Shown one piece after another: positions 15,384 to 25,082 of a stretch of 32,572 nucleotides of DNA. The number at the start of each line of letters is the position of its first letter. The stretch's first letter is position 1. The DNA is taken from assembly GCA_947389015.1 (NCBI GenBank), contig CANDVA010000026.1, positions 1 to 32,572 of the forward strand. The letters run 5' to 3'. Both the position numbers and the translations under genes were made by a program. The stretch comes from an uncultured Clostridia bacterium. Its GTDB lineage: Bacteria; Bacillota; Clostridia; Oscillospirales; Ruminococcaceae. A model generated the notes under the pieces. It made no database searches. It was not told the DNA's origin and saw only the letters and a program-made list of their open reading frames with translations.

Positions 15384-16181
15384 TTGGGTATCGTAATTGG
15401 AGTTGTAAATCAGAAGGGCGGAGTAGGGAAAACCACTACTGCCGTGAACATCGCGGCAGGTCTCGGAGCGCTTGGAAAAAAGGTCTTGCTTATCGACTTC
15501 GATCCTCAGGGCAACTCGACAACGGGCTTCGGAATAAAAAAGAAAACGCTTGACTACACTACATACGACGTAGTTACGGGAAACTGCCGCCCCGCGGAAG
15601 CAATAATCCCGACGCGCTACAAGAATATTTCAATAATGCCCGCAAATCCTAAGCTCAGCGACGCGGAGCCTGCATTGACCAATATGGAGCAGAAGAATAT
15701 GCAGCTGCGTAAGGCGGTATTGCAAATCCGCGCGGATTATGACATCATTATTATCGACAGTCTGCCGTCGCTTGGCGTACTGGCGGTAAATACGCTTGTC
15801 GCGTGCGATACTATAATCGTGCCCATGGTTTGCGAGCATTTTGCGCGTGAGGGTCTGGCACAGCTTATGTATACCATTAAAAATGTTAAGCAGAAATTTA
15901 ATCGTGATCTGACAATAATGGGCATCGTGTTTACAATGGTGGATAAGCGTCTGCTTTCGGCGAACGAGATCAAGAACGATATCAAGAGCGCGTTTGACAA
16001 AAAAGCGATCTTCAAGACGGAGATACCGCGTAACGTCCGTATTTCCGAGGCGCAGAGCCACGGCGAGCCGGTTATCTTTTTTGACAAAGGCTCTAAGGGC
16101 GCGGAGACCTACGCTAAATTGTCAAAGGAAGTTTTAACAAAATGTCGTGAAATGGAGAAGGTAAATGCCAAGAAAAACTGA
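15384..16181 (+). CDS. parA: Chromosome-partitioning ATPase ParA (Soj)
   Basis: ParA is a deviant-Walker ATPase that binds DNA as an ATP dimer, is stimulated by ParB, and in Firmicutes also modulates DnaA. The 265-residue protein has KGGVGKTT (11-18), the switch region DFDPQGNSTTG (about 39-49) and IIIDSLPSLG (about 121-130). It starts with TTG at 15384; AGGGGG (15371-15376) is 7 nt upstream and no better start exists. The last 17 nt overlap parB. Two parS sites lie directly upstream. Confidence 0.95.
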   Translation: MGIVIGVVNQKGGVGKTTTAVNIAAGLGALGKKVLLIDFDPQGNSTTGFGIKKKTLDYTTYDVVTGNCRPAEAIIPTRYKNISIMPANPKLSDAEPALTNMEQKNMQLRKAVLQIRADYDIIIIDSLPSLGVLAVNTLVACDTIIVPMVCEHFAREGLAQLMYTIKNVKQKFNRDLTIMGIVFTMVDKRLLSANEIKNDIKSAFDKKAIFKTEIPRNVRISEAQSHGEPVIFFDKGSKGAETYAKLSKEVLTKCREMEKVNAKKN

Positions 16182-17025
16182 AAGCAGCTTTAACGATCTG
16201 TTCTTTGACAACAGCGTTGAAAGCGGCGAGAACGGAACGGTACTTCGACTCAGCGAAATAGAGCCAAACAAGGATCAGCCGCGAAAAAATTTTGACAACG
16301 AGAGCTTAAAGCAGCTTGCCGAATCGATAACCGAGCACGGCGTTTTGCAGCCGCTTATCGTGAGGTCGCTGTCGGACGGCAGTTATCAGATAATTGCGGG
16401 AGAGCGCCGCTGGAGAGCCGCGAAAATGGCGGGGCTTAGCGAGATTCCCGTTATCGTCCGCGACGACATAACCGAGGAGCAGGCAATGCAGATCGCGATG
16501 ATAGAGAATCTGCAGCGCGAAAACCTCAATCCGATTGAAGAAGCGATAGGCTACAAGGAGCTTATCGACAAGTACGATATGACGCAGGACAAGCTTGCAA
16601 AAGCCCTCGGAAAGGCGCGTTCGTCAATTGCGAACAGTCTGGGTCTGTTGGCAATGCCGAACGGAGTACAGGAGCTTTTGCGCAACGGAAGTCTTTCGGC
16701 AGGGCACTGTAAGGCGCTGAAAAAGATCAAGGACGAGGCGCTGATGATCGAGTTGGCGCACAAGACAGCCGAGGGCGAGTTATCCGTGCGTCAGGTGGAG
16801 GAGATCGCGAAGCGTGAGACAAAGCGGCTTCAGGAGGAATATGAGGGTAAGACGCACGAGATCAGGCCGCGAATGACTTACTACACCGAAGTCGAGGTCA
16901 GCCTTACGGAGCAGCTCGGCACTAAGGTCAAGATATCCGAGGGCAAAAAGGGAAACGTTTTGCAGATAAGCTTCGGTGACAAAGATCAGCTTGAGGGAAT
17001 ACTCAGGCATTTTCAAGAAAATTAA
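16165..17025 (+). CDS. parB: Chromosome-partitioning protein ParB (Spo0J)
   Basis: ParB is a CTP-hydrolysing DNA clamp that loads at parS, spreads, stimulates ParA and recruits SMC. The 286-residue product has the CTP-binding GERRWRA (79-85) and ENLQREN (114-120) motifs, the DNA-binding helix-turn-helix around KLAKALGKARSSIANSL (about 143-159), and a C-terminal dimerisation domain. The ATG lies within the parA 3' end (17-nt overlap), with GGAGAAGG upstream, so translation is coupled. serS follows after 12 nt. Confidence 0.95.
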   Translation: MPRKTESSFNDLFFDNSVESGENGTVLRLSEIEPNKDQPRKNFDNESLKQLAESITEHGVLQPLIVRSLSDGSYQIIAGERRWRAAKMAGLSEIPVIVRDDITEEQAMQIAMIENLQRENLNPIEEAIGYKELIDKYDMTQDKLAKALGKARSSIANSLGLLAMPNGVQELLRNGSLSAGHCKALKKIKDEALMIELAHKTAEGELSVRQVEEIAKRETKRLQEEYEGKTHEIRPRMTYYTEVEVSLTEQLGTKVKISEGKKGNVLQISFGDKDQLEGILRHFQEN

Positions 17026-17037
17026 GGAGACAGAACA

Positions 17038-18318
17038 ATGATAGATATTAAATTTTTAAGAGAAAATCCCGACGCGGTAAAGGAAAACATCAAGAAGAAG
17101 TTTCAGGACAGCAAGCTGCCGCTTGTCGACGAAGTGATAGAGCTTGATCTCGAGCGCCGCAAGACGCTTCAACGCGCCGAGGCTCTCCGCGCTGACAAGA
17201 ACCGTATTTCCAAAGAGATAGGCAAGTTTATGGCGAACGGTCAAAAGGACGACGCGGAAAAGGCTAAGGCGCAGGTCGCGGAATTTGCGAAGGAGCTTGC
17301 GGAGCTTGAAAAACAGGAGCCCATTATTGACGAGAAGATCAACAAGATCATGATGACGATCCCGAACATTATCGACCCGTCCGTTCCGATAGGCAAGGAC
17401 GACAGTGAGAACGTTGAAATAAAGCGCTACGGCGAGCCCGTAGTTCCCGATTTTGAGGTTCCTTATCACTCGGAGATAATGGAGAAGCTGAACGGTATCG
17501 ACCTCGATTCCGCGCGCAAGGTTGCGGGCAACGGCTTCTATTATCTTATGGGGGATATCGCGCGTCTGCATTCCGCCGTTATCTCGTATGCCCGTGACTT
17601 TATGATCAATAGAGGCTTCACCTACTGCGTTCCGCCGTTTATGATACGCTCCAACGTCGTTACGGGTGTTATGAGCTTTGCGGAAATGGACGCTATGATG
17701 TACAAGATCGAGGGCGAGGACTTGTATCTGATAGGTACGTCCGAGCACTCCATGATCGGAAAGTTCATTGATACCATTTTGGATGAAGATACGCTTCCGA
17801 GAACGCTTACAAGCTACTCGCCTTGTTTCCGTAAGGAAAAGGGCGCGCACGGTATCGAGGAGCGCGGCGTGTACAGAATTCATCAGTTTGAAAAGCAGGA
17901 GATGATCGTGGTATGCAAGCCCGAAGAGTCGCCTATGTGGTTTGACAAGCTCTGGCAGAACACCGTCGACCTGTTCCGCAGCATGGATATCCCCGTGCGC
18001 ACTATCGAGTGTTGCTCGGGAGACCTTGCCGATCTTAAAGTCAAGAGCTACGACGTCGAAGCATGGTCGCCGCGCCAGAAGAAGTACTTCGAGGTTGGCT
18101 CGTGCTCCAATCTCGGCGACGCGCAGGCTCGCCGTCTGAAGATACGCGTCAACGGCAAGGACGGAAAGTACTTTGCGCACACACTCAACAATACCGTGGT
18201 AGCGCCGCCGAGAATGCTTATCGCGTTCCTCGAGAACAATCTCAACGCGGACGGTACGGTAAATATTCCCGAGGTTCTTCGTCCGTATATGGGCGGTAAG
18301 GACAAAATCGGCGGATAA
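17038..18318 (+). CDS. serS: Serine--tRNA ligase
   Basis: SerRS is a class II synthetase charging tRNA-Ser. The 426-residue product has the N-terminal two-helix tRNA-binding arm (about 30-105) and a catalytic domain. Motif 2 is FRKEKGAHGIEERGVYRIHQ (from about 264). Motif 3 contains NNTVVAPPRMLIAFLENN (from about 385), whose Arg is expected to contact ATP. The motif 2 and 3 wording differs from the E. coli/B. subtilis type (GSAG...RG and NGSG..VGR), indicating another bacterial SerRS lineage. AAGGAGA lies 8 nt upstream. It lies 12 nt after parB, so it is likely in the parAB operon. No T-box leader is present. Confidence 0.94.
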   Translation: MIDIKFLRENPDAVKENIKKKFQDSKLPLVDEVIELDLERRKTLQRAEALRADKNRISKEIGKFMANGQKDDAEKAKAQVAEFAKELAELEKQEPIIDEKINKIMMTIPNIIDPSVPIGKDDSENVEIKRYGEPVVPDFEVPYHSEIMEKLNGIDLDSARKVAGNGFYYLMGDIARLHSAVISYARDFMINRGFTYCVPPFMIRSNVVTGVMSFAEMDAMMYKIEGEDLYLIGTSEHSMIGKFIDTILDEDTLPRTLTSYSPCFRKEKGAHGIEERGVYRIHQFEKQEMIVVCKPEESPMWFDKLWQNTVDLFRSMDIPVRTIECCSGDLADLKVKSYDVEAWSPRQKKYFEVGSCSNLGDAQARRLKIRVNGKDGKYFAHTLNNTVVAPPRMLIAFLENNLNADGTVNIPEVLRPYMGGKDKIGG

Positions 18319-18405
18319 ATTTATTTTCACTCATTATTCAACAAAGAAACACATAGTTTTCGGTGTGAAAATGTAAAATAGTAATAAGCAGCTGAAATAT
18401 TCATT

Positions 18406-18434
18406 CGGCACCGTACAGCAATGCGGTGCCGTTT
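18406..18434 (+). terminator. Terminator-like hairpin after serS
   Basis: CGGCACCG (18406-18413), a 10-nt loop and CGGTGCCG (18424-18431) are followed by only TTT. It is a strong stem with a short T tract and probably ends the parA-parB-serS unit. Confidence 0.65.
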
Positions 18435-18484
18435 CCGTATAATTGCGGAAAGCCGGCATTCTATACTATAATGCGGAGGAAAGT

Positions 18485-19186
18485 ATGGCTTTTGTTACAT
18501 TAAAGGACGTTTATAAGCGTTATCGCGTCGGGGAGGTTACGATAAACGCTGCCGACGGAATGACGTTCGATATTGAAAAGGGCGAGTTGTGCGTTATCGT
18601 CGGACCGTCCGGCTCGGGAAAAACGACCGTGCTCAATATGCTCGGCGGTATGGACACATGCGACGAGGGAATTATCTCCGTAGACGGAGCTAGGGTTGAC
18701 GGCTACAATCGCAAGCAGCTCACGTTGTACCGCCGTTTTGACATCGGGTTTATCTTCCAATTCTATAATCTGCTGCCTAACCTTACGGCAAAGGAGAACG
18801 TCGAGATAGCGGCGCAGACCAAAAAGGATTACATTCCCGCCGAGGAGATACTCGCGAAGGTGGGTCTCGGCGAGCGTATACATAACTTCCCCGCGCAGCT
18901 TTCGGGCGGCGAGCAGCAGCGTGTTTCGATAGCGAGAGCGCTGTCGAAAAAGCCCAAGCTGCTGCTTTGTGACGAGCCCACGGGCGCGCTCGACTACAAC
19001 ACGGGCAAGATGATCCTGAAGCTGTTGCAGGACACCTGCCGCACGGAGGGTATGACGGTAATAATGGTAACGCATAACGCCGCGATAACTCCAATGGCGG
19101 ACAGAGTGATAAAGATAAAAAACAGCAAGGTCGCCGAAATGACCCTTAACAGCGATCCTACTCCCGTAGAGGATATCGAATGGTAA
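18485..19186 (+). CDS. ABC transporter ATP-binding protein (MacB/LolD-type)
   Basis: This 233-residue ATPase powers the permease encoded 10 nt downstream. It has Walker A GPSGSGKT (40-47), the Q-loop in [13 protein letters not shown], signature LSGGEQQR (about 139-146), Walker [13 protein letters not shown] (about 158-169) and the H-loop in VTHNAAI. This subclass (MacB, LolD, FtsE-like) partners FtsX-fold permeases in mechanotransmission or export rather than classical import. GGAGG (18475-18479) lies 5 nt before ATG 18485; an upstream TTG at 18443 is rejected. The substrate is unknown. Confidence 0.93.
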   Translation: MAFVTLKDVYKRYRVGEVTINAADGMTFDIEKGELCVIVGPSGSGKTTVLNMLGGMDTCDEGIISVDGARVDGYNRKQLTLYRRFDIGFIFQFYNLLPNLTAKENVEIAAQTKKDYIPAEEILAKVGLGERIHNFPAQLSGGEQQRVSIARALSKKPKLLLCDEPTGALDYNTGKMILKLLQDTCRTEGMTVIMVTHNAAITPMADRVIKIKNSKVAEMTLNSDPTPVEDIEW

Positions 19187-19196
19187 CGGAGGAGAA

Positions 19197-22100
19197 ATGA
19201 AAGCGATAAACAAGAATACGATACGCGAAATATCCAAGTCGAGAAATCGCTTTCTGTCGATTTTTCTGATATGCGCTATCGGAGTCGGATTTTTCAGCGG
19301 CGTCCGCGCCACCTGCGATATAATGAAGGTCTCCGCGGACGATTATTATGACGGACATAACCTGTTCGATCTTCGCGTGCTGTCAACGTTCGGACTGACG
19401 GACGACGACGCGGAGGCTATCGCGGAGATAGACGGCGTTGACGGGGTATACGCGTCCAAATATACCGACCTCGCTATGCACGATAACGAGCGTGAATATC
19501 TTACGCGTGTGTATTCAAAGACCTCAGATGAGATCAATATGGTCGATATTTTCGACGGAAGCGCTCCGGCAGCGGACGACGAATGTATCGTAAGCTACAA
19601 TATTCTCGGCGGGGGAATAAACGTAGGCGATACGGTAACGCTTGAGGATCTCACGGGCGCGGACGAATTCCCGCTAAAACGAACCGAATACAAGATCGTC
19701 GGGATATACAATACCCCGATGTATATTTCCAAAACTCAGCGCGGAAGCACCAATATCGGCGACGGCGCTATCGACGCGTTTATGATAGTTCCCGAGGAGC
19801 ATTTTACTCAGGACGTTTACACCGAGATATATATAAAGTCCGATAAACTGCAAAATATGCAGAGCTATTCCGATGAATACATGACCCTGCGCGACGAGAT
19901 TTCCGACAAGCTCGAGCGGCTCGGAAAAGAGCGGAGCGTTATCCGATACAACGAGGTTATAGACGACGCTCAGGCGGAAATTGACAAGGGCGAAAAGGAG
20001 CTTGCCGAGGCAAGAGAGGAAGGGCAGCGCAAACTTGACGACGCGAAAAAGCAGCTCGACGACGCAGAGAAGCAGCTCGATGACGGCGAAAAGGAGCTTG
20101 ACGACGCGGGCGAGGAGATAGCGGACGGAGAAGTTCAGCTTGCCGACGCGGAAAAAGAACTTGCCGGCGCGTGGCAGAAAATAGAGGACGGAAAGCGCGA
20201 GCTTGAGGAAAACAAGCCACTGCTTGACGACGCGAAGAAGCAGCTCGAGGACGCGAAAAAAGAGCTCGAGGACGGCGAGCGTCAGCTTGCCGATGGAAAG
20301 AAAGCGCTCGACGAGGCAAAGCAGCAGATAGACGAGGCGAAGAAGGAGCTCGAGGAGGGCAGAAAGAAATACGACGACGGAAAAAAAGAGCTTGACGACG
20401 CGCAGGCGGAGGTAGACGCCGCGCTCAGAGATTTATACAGCGGAAGCTCTCAGCTCAACTCCGCGCAAAGCGAGATCGACAAAAACCGCGCGGAGTTGGA
20501 TGCGGGCAAGGAGCAGCTTGAAGCCGCAAAGAAAGAAGTCGAGGACGGCGAGAAGCAGCTTGCGGATGGTAAAAGAGCACTTGAGGAGGCAAAGGATATA
20601 CTCAGAAGAGCCGAGGAAGAGGTTCAGCGGTTGGAGCAGGATCCCGAGACCAATGCGCAATTACTGGAATTTGCGCGCGCGGCAATGCAGGCGGCAAGCG
20701 ACGGTGTTGCACAAGCGGAGGCAGAGATCGCAAGCAGCGAAGCGAAGATAGCGGAAGCAAAAAAGCAGATAGCAGATAACGAGCAGAAGATTGCCGATGG
20801 CGAGTCGCAGCTCGAGGACGCGCAGAAGCAGGTCGACGCGGGCTGGGCAGAGCTTAACGCGGGCAGCAGTCAGATCGACAGTGCGCAAAGACAGATCGAT
20901 AACGGCAAAAAAGAGCTCGAGGAGGCAAAGGCTCAGCTTGACGACGGCGAGCGGCGGATAACGGACGGTCTCGCGGAATACGCCGCGGGATTGGAGGAAT
21001 ATCTGAAAAACGCGGAGCTTTTAGCCGACGGCAAGTCGGAATACGTCAAGGGTATGGAGGAGTACACTAACGGCCTCGCGGAGTATGCGGACGGGGTTCA
21101 AAGGCTCGCGGACGGAGAAGTTCAGTATTACGAGGGCATGGCGACCGTTGCCGAGAAAAAGCTCGAGCTGACGGACGGCAAGCAGCGGTACGAGGACGGT
21201 CTTGCAGATCTGGAGGAGGCTAAACGAAAGTACGAGGACGGACTCACGGAATATGAGGACGGTCTTTACAAGTTCAACCGTGAGATCGCCGACGCGGAAA
21301 GAAAGCTTACCGAGGCAAGGGAGAAGATATCCGACGTCGGCAACGCGGAGTGGTATATCTTCAAGCGCGATGACAATGTCGGATATGCGGAATACGAGTC
21401 CAATTCCGAGAGAATAAACAAGATAGCGGCGATATTCCCCGTGTTCTTCCTGCTTGTGGCGGGATTGGTATGCCTTACCACAATGTCAAGAATGGTCGAG
21501 GAGCAGCGCACGCAGGTCGGTACGCTGAAAGCTCTCGGCTACTCCAACGGAGCGATAATGCGACACTATATGACGTACGCGGTCTCGGGCGCGGCGGTGG
21601 GCGGAGTTGTCGGCGCGGTCGGCGGCTGTTTCCTGTTCCCGAGCGTTATCGTGTACGCGTATTCAATGATGTACAATATCACCGATATACACTACCTGTT
21701 TACGCCCGAAAATATGATCGTGTCCATAGGTTCTATGGTGTTGGCGATAGCGGCGACGGTGTTCTTCAGCTGCAACAAGGCATTGCAGGAGACGCCAGCG
21801 TCGCTTATGAGACCGAAAGCCCCCAAGGCGGGAAAGCGCGTGCTTATCGAGCGGATACCGCTTTTGTGGAACCATATGAATTTTTTTGCCAAAGTAAGCG
21901 GACGAAATCTTTTCCGCTACAAACGCAGAATGTTTATGACGGTGGTCGGTATCGCAGGCTGTACGGCTCTGTCGCTGACGGGCTTCGGGCTTAAGGATTC
22001 GATATCGGATATCGTTAATTTGCAGTATGACGAAATATATAAGTACAGCGGATATATGGCGTATGACGAGGATATCAAGCCCTCGGAGCTGAACAGTATT

Positions 22101-23021
22101 TACGACACGCTTCTCGACTACGATGAAAATACCGCGTATACCCGTGCGCTTATAAAGCAGTACGGCACGGAGTTTTCGGGAAATAACGTTCAGGTATACG
22201 TTACCGCCGTCGAGGACGCGGAGCTGTTCGAGCGGTTTATCGACCTGCACGATCGCGTATCCCGCGAGAAGCTGACGTTAACAGACGGTGCGGTCATCAC
22301 CGAAAAGGCGGCAAAGCTCCTGAACGCGGAGCAGGGCGACGAGATCACCTTGCAGGTAAGCGACGGCGTAAACAAAAAGGTAAAGATCGCGGGCATTACC
22401 GAGCAGTATACGAGCCACTATCTATATCTTTCAGAGGACTTGTACAAGGAGATTTTCGGCGGCGAGCCGTACTACAACATGATATATTTCGACAACGGAA
22501 TTTCCCGCGATAAGGACGTGCAGAACGGTTTTACGGAGCATATGCTGAAAAACGAGAATGTGCTCGCAGTCATTATGAACGCAAGCTCGCTGTCGAGCGT
22601 TCACGAAACGCTGCAAATTATGGATCTCGTAACGGTGGTGCTGATAGTTTCGGCGGCGGCGCTGGCGTTTGTGGTATTGTATAACCTTACTAACGTCAAC
22701 ATTACCGAGCGTATACGCGAGATCGCGACGCTTAAAGTCCTCGGTTTTTACGACGCGGAGGTCTCAAGCTATGTGTTCCGAGAAAATATCATACTGTCAG
22801 TTATGGGCGGCGTTGTGGGAATGTTCCTCGGACACGCGCTTTGTATGTTTGTTATTCAGACTGCGGAGCTCGACGAAGTAATGTTCGGGCGGAATATTCA
22901 TTTCCCGAGCTATATCTGGGCGCTGCTTGTGACCGTCGCGTTCTCGCTGATCGTTAATCTGATAATGACAAGGGTTTTGAAGAAAATAAGCATGGTAGAG
23001 TCTCTGAAGTCCGTAGAATAA
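19197..23021 (+). CDS. Giant FtsX-type ABC permease with coiled-coil ectodomain
   Basis: The 1274-residue permease pairs with the preceding ATPase. It has a membrane helix at about 18-36, then an extracytoplasmic region (about 40-247). From about 248 to 714 there is a highly repetitive coiled coil of DGxxEL/ADGxxxL/DDAxxQL-type heptads. An FtsX transmembrane block follows at about 740-860, a second extracytoplasmic domain at about 925-1130, and a final FtsX block at about 1141-1268. This has the layout of MacB-like proteins (four helices around a large outside domain) with an unusually long coil. Similar heptads occur in YhgE/Pip proteins. GGAGGAG precedes the ATG. It could act in peptide or lipid efflux or as a cell-wall-spanning mechanical device; the substrate is unknown. 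Confidence 0.9.
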   Translation: MKAINKNTIREISKSRNRFLSIFLICAIGVGFFSGVRATCDIMKVSADDYYDGHNLFDLRVLSTFGLTDDDAEAIAEIDGVDGVYASKYTDLAMHDNEREYLTRVYSKTSDEINMVDIFDGSAPAADDECIVSYNILGGGINVGDTVTLEDLTGADEFPLKRTEYKIVGIYNTPMYISKTQRGSTNIGDGAIDAFMIVPEEHFTQDVYTEIYIKSDKLQNMQSYSDEYMTLRDEISDKLERLGKERSVIRYNEVIDDAQAEIDKGEKELAEAREEGQRKLDDAKKQLDDAEKQLDDGEKELDDAGEEIADGEVQLADAEKELAGAWQKIEDGKRELEENKPLLDDAKKQLEDAKKELEDGERQLADGKKALDEAKQQIDEAKKELEEGRKKYDDGKKELDDAQAEVDAALRDLYSGSSQLNSAQSEIDKNRAELDAGKEQLEAAKKEVEDGEKQLADGKRALEEAKDILRRAEEEVQRLEQDPETNAQLLEFARAAMQAASDGVAQAEAEIASSEAKIAEAKKQIADNEQKIADGESQLEDAQKQVDAGWAELNAGSSQIDSAQRQIDNGKKELEEAKAQLDDGERRITDGLAEYAAGLEEYLKNAELLADGKSEYVKGMEEYTNGLAEYADGVQRLADGEVQYYEGMATVAEKKLELTDGKQRYEDGLADLEEAKRKYEDGLTEYEDGLYKFNREIADAERKLTEAREKISDVGNAEWYIFKRDDNVGYAEYESNSERINKIAAIFPVFFLLVAGLVCLTTMSRMVEEQRTQVGTLKALGYSNGAIMRHYMTYAVSGAAVGGVVGAVGGCFLFPSVIVYAYSMMYNITDIHYLFTPENMIVSIGSMVLAIAATVFFSCNKALQETPASLMRPKAPKAGKRVLIERIPLLWNHMNFFAKVSGRNLFRYKRRMFMTVVGIAGCTALSLTGFGLKDSISDIVNLQYDEIYKYSGYMAYDEDIKPSELNSIYDTLLDYDENTAYTRALIKQYGTEFSGNNVQVYVTAVEDAELFERFIDLHDRVSREKLTLTDGAVITEKAAKLLNAEQGDEITLQVSDGVNKKVKIAGITEQYTSHYLYLSEDLYKEIFGGEPYYNMIYFDNGISRDKDVQNGFTEHMLKNENVLAVIMNASSLSSVHETLQIMDLVTVVLIVSAAALAFVVLYNLTNVNITERIREIATLKVLGFYDAEVSSYVFRENIILSVMGGVVGMFLGHALCMFVIQTAELDEVMFGRNIHFPSYIWALLVTVAFSLIVNLIMTRVLKKISMVESLKSVE

Positions 23022-23034
23022 GAAAGGACGCTGA

Positions 23035-23928
23035 ATGAAATTATTAAAAATAGCTTTATTGCAGATCGCGCCGTGCGGCACACTGAACGAGAACCTTGAA
23101 AAGGGCATCGGATTCTGTAAAAAAGCAAAATCTCTGGGTGCGGATATTGCGTTGTTCCCCGAAATGTGGAGCAACGGTTATCGTATATACGACCGTCCCG
23201 TCGAGGAATGGATATCCGAGGCGATCCCCGCAGACGGTGAATTCACAAGCGCGTTTGCCGAGACCGCTAAGGAGCTTGAAATGGCGGTCGGCATTACTCT
23301 GCTTGAGAAAACCGACGGCGCTCCCAGAAATTCGATGGTGCTGTTTGACCGTTTCGGGGAACGCCGATTGGTGTGCGCAAAGGTACATACGTGCGATTTT
23401 GACGTTGAGCGGAACCTTGGGCGCGGCGAAGATTTTTATGTTTCCGGGCTTGACACGGCGGCGGGTAAGATCAAGGTCGGCGCGATGATCTGCTATGACA
23501 GAGAGTTTCCCGAAAGCGCGAGAATATTGATGCTCAAAGGAGCCGAGCTTATTCTCGTACCCAATGCCTGCCCCATGGAGATCAACCGTCTTTCGCAGCT
23601 TCGGGCGCGGGCATACGAAAATATGCTGGCTGTCGCGACCTGCAACTATCCCGAGACCGTGCCCGATTGCAACGGCGGCTCGAGCGTTTTTGACGGCGTT
23701 GCGTATCTTCCCGAGCTTGAAGGCTCGCGCGATACTTGTATTTTGCAGGCGGACGGCAAAGAGGGCATATACATCGCCGAGCTTGACATTGATATGCTTC
23801 GCGAATACCGTGAAAGAGAAGTGCACGGAAACGCATACCGCCGTCCCGATAAGTATAAACTATTGCTTGATAATATGATTGAAAAGCCGTTTATTCGTGA
23901 TGACCGAAGACAGCAAAGTGATGTATGA
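23035..23928 (+). CDS. Carbon-nitrogen hydrolase (nitrilase superfamily)
   Basis: This 297-residue amidase-type enzyme carries the catalytic triad Glu43 (FPEMW), Lys116 (AKVHTCDF) and Cys153 (MICYDREFPE). Such proteins hydrolyse non-peptide C-N bonds, for example N-carbamoylputrescine, omega-amides or deaminated glutathione; the substrate cannot be told from sequence. AGAAAGGA lies 7 nt before the ATG. It follows the permease by 13 nt and may be transcribed with it. No signal peptide, so cytoplasmic. Confidence 0.9.
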   Translation: MKLLKIALLQIAPCGTLNENLEKGIGFCKKAKSLGADIALFPEMWSNGYRIYDRPVEEWISEAIPADGEFTSAFAETAKELEMAVGITLLEKTDGAPRNSMVLFDRFGERRLVCAKVHTCDFDVERNLGRGEDFYVSGLDTAAGKIKVGAMICYDREFPESARILMLKGAELILVPNACPMEINRLSQLRARAYENMLAVATCNYPETVPDCNGGSSVFDGVAYLPELEGSRDTCILQADGKEGIYIAELDIDMLREYREREVHGNAYRRPDKYKLLLDNMIEKPFIRDDRRQQSDV

Positions 23929-23991
23929 TCGGAATTTATTTTTTCGGCGCAGCCGCGGCGTTTTTTTGATTTTCAAGAACAGGAGACATTT

Positions 23992-24918
23992 ATGATAGAA
24001 AATATTGTTACCGTAAGGCTTAATGTTGACGAGGAGCTTACGATAAAAAAGAACACACTTCGCGGCGTAAACGCCGAGAACGGCAAGCGTATCGTTATCG
24101 TTACGGGTATCCACGGCGACGAGCTGGAGGGGCAGTATATCTGTTATCAGCTTGTGAAGAAGATAACGGCGAATATGGCGAACCTCACGGGTATCGTTGA
24201 TATATACCCCGCGGTGAATCCACTCGGTATGGAATCGGTCTCTAGAGCGTTCCCGATGACGGGACTGGATATGAACCGCGTTTTTCCGGGGTCGAATATC
24301 GGCTCTATTGCCGAAAATATCGCGAAAAAGCTCGTTGAGGATATTAAGGGCGCGGATATGTGCGTGGACATACACTCAAGCAATATCTTTATCCGCGAGA
24401 TACCGCAGGTGCGCGTTCGTCCCGAGAACGGCGACTTTCTTATGAAATACGCGAAGCTCCTCAATACCGATATGGTGTGGGTGCATGAATCGGGAGCGGT
24501 CGGCGACGGCTCGCTCGCGGAGTCGCTCATTGCGGCGGACGTGCCCACGCTGGTGGTTGAAATGGGCGTAGGACAGCGTATCGACCTCGAATATTGCGAT
24601 CAGCTCCTGCACGGTATTTTCAACCTGATGCACCATCTCGGCATCTGGGCGGAGGAGGAACATGGCATATCGCACCCCATGGTCTCGACGGACGGCGCGG
24701 TACACGTTATTCATTCAACGGGGAGCGGCATATTCGTGCCGACTGCGGAGCATAATATGTGGCTCGCGAAAGGCTCGGTCATCGGCGAGATCGTAACGCC
24801 GATCACGGGAACGGTAGAGCAGGAGGTCACCGCGCCGGTCGACGGAGTTATTTTTTCTCTGCGAGAATATCCGATAGTGTACGAGGGCAGTGTTATCGCC
24901 CGTATGCTGAGTATGTAA
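23992..24918 (+). CDS. M14-type succinylglutamate desuccinylase/aspartoacylase family protein
   Basis: This 308-residue zinc-dependent hydrolase has metal ligands His41 and Glu44 (GIHGDELEGQY) and His128 (CVDIHSSN). The substrate-binding MNRVFPG lies at about 94-100, and the likely catalytic Glu190 is in LVVEMGVG. The C-terminal beta domain (about 225-308) has the barrel-like pattern of this family. Members remove acyl groups from amino acids or act as carboxypeptidases; the exact substrate is unknown. AGGAGA lies 7 nt before the ATG. It follows the nitrilase-like gene by 63 nt, so a joint catabolic role is possible. Confidence 0.9.
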   Translation: MIENIVTVRLNVDEELTIKKNTLRGVNAENGKRIVIVTGIHGDELEGQYICYQLVKKITANMANLTGIVDIYPAVNPLGMESVSRAFPMTGLDMNRVFPGSNIGSIAENIAKKLVEDIKGADMCVDIHSSNIFIREIPQVRVRPENGDFLMKYAKLLNTDMVWVHESGAVGDGSLAESLIAADVPTLVVEMGVGQRIDLEYCDQLLHGIFNLMHHLGIWAEEEHGISHPMVSTDGAVHVIHSTGSGIFVPTAEHNMWLAKGSVIGEIVTPITGTVEQEVTAPVDGVIFSLREYPIVYEGSVIARMLSM

Positions 24919-25015
24919 AAATTAAAATTTAAAAAAATGAAACCAAATTGGAATTTATTCGGTATTATATATGAGAGCGTAACCCGCCGACATCATACTA
25001 TAATTCCGGCAGTAC

Positions 25016-25044
25016 TTGACTAATTTGCCGAAAAGTGGTACAAT
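25016..25044 (+). promoter_or_regulatory. Promoter of the DtxR-type regulator and serpin genes
   Basis: TTGACT (25016-25021), a 17-nt spacer and TACAAT (25039-25044), 39 nt upstream of the regulator ATG. No other good promoter is seen before the serpins, so it may drive the whole block to 30288. Confidence 0.7.
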
Positions 25045-25082
25045 AAGCTTGAGCAACAGAATTATTATGAAAAGGCGGAGCT

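Noticed and set aside
17026-17037. T-box riboswitch upstream of serS
   Set aside because: Only 12 nt separate parB and serS; there is no room for a T-box leader.
18462-18472. TATACTATAAT as a promoter for the ABC genes
   Set aside because: It lies only 3 nt from the Shine-Dalgarno sequence and has no -35 at the right distance; the start point would fall in the ribosome binding site.
19957-20319. Arg/Pro-rich minus-strand frame in the permease coiled coil
   Set aside because: It is a frame shadow of the repetitive DG-heptad coding sequence; composition is implausible for a protein.
19981-21340. CRISPR-like or tandem DNA repeat array
   Set aside because: The repetition is in the coding frame of heptads of variable sequence, without uniform repeats or spacers.
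23945-23967. Possible terminator between the nitrilase-like and aspartoacylase-like genes
   Set aside because: Only a 4-bp stem (CGGC/GCCG) is possible and it is 5 nt from the T run; too weak to call.
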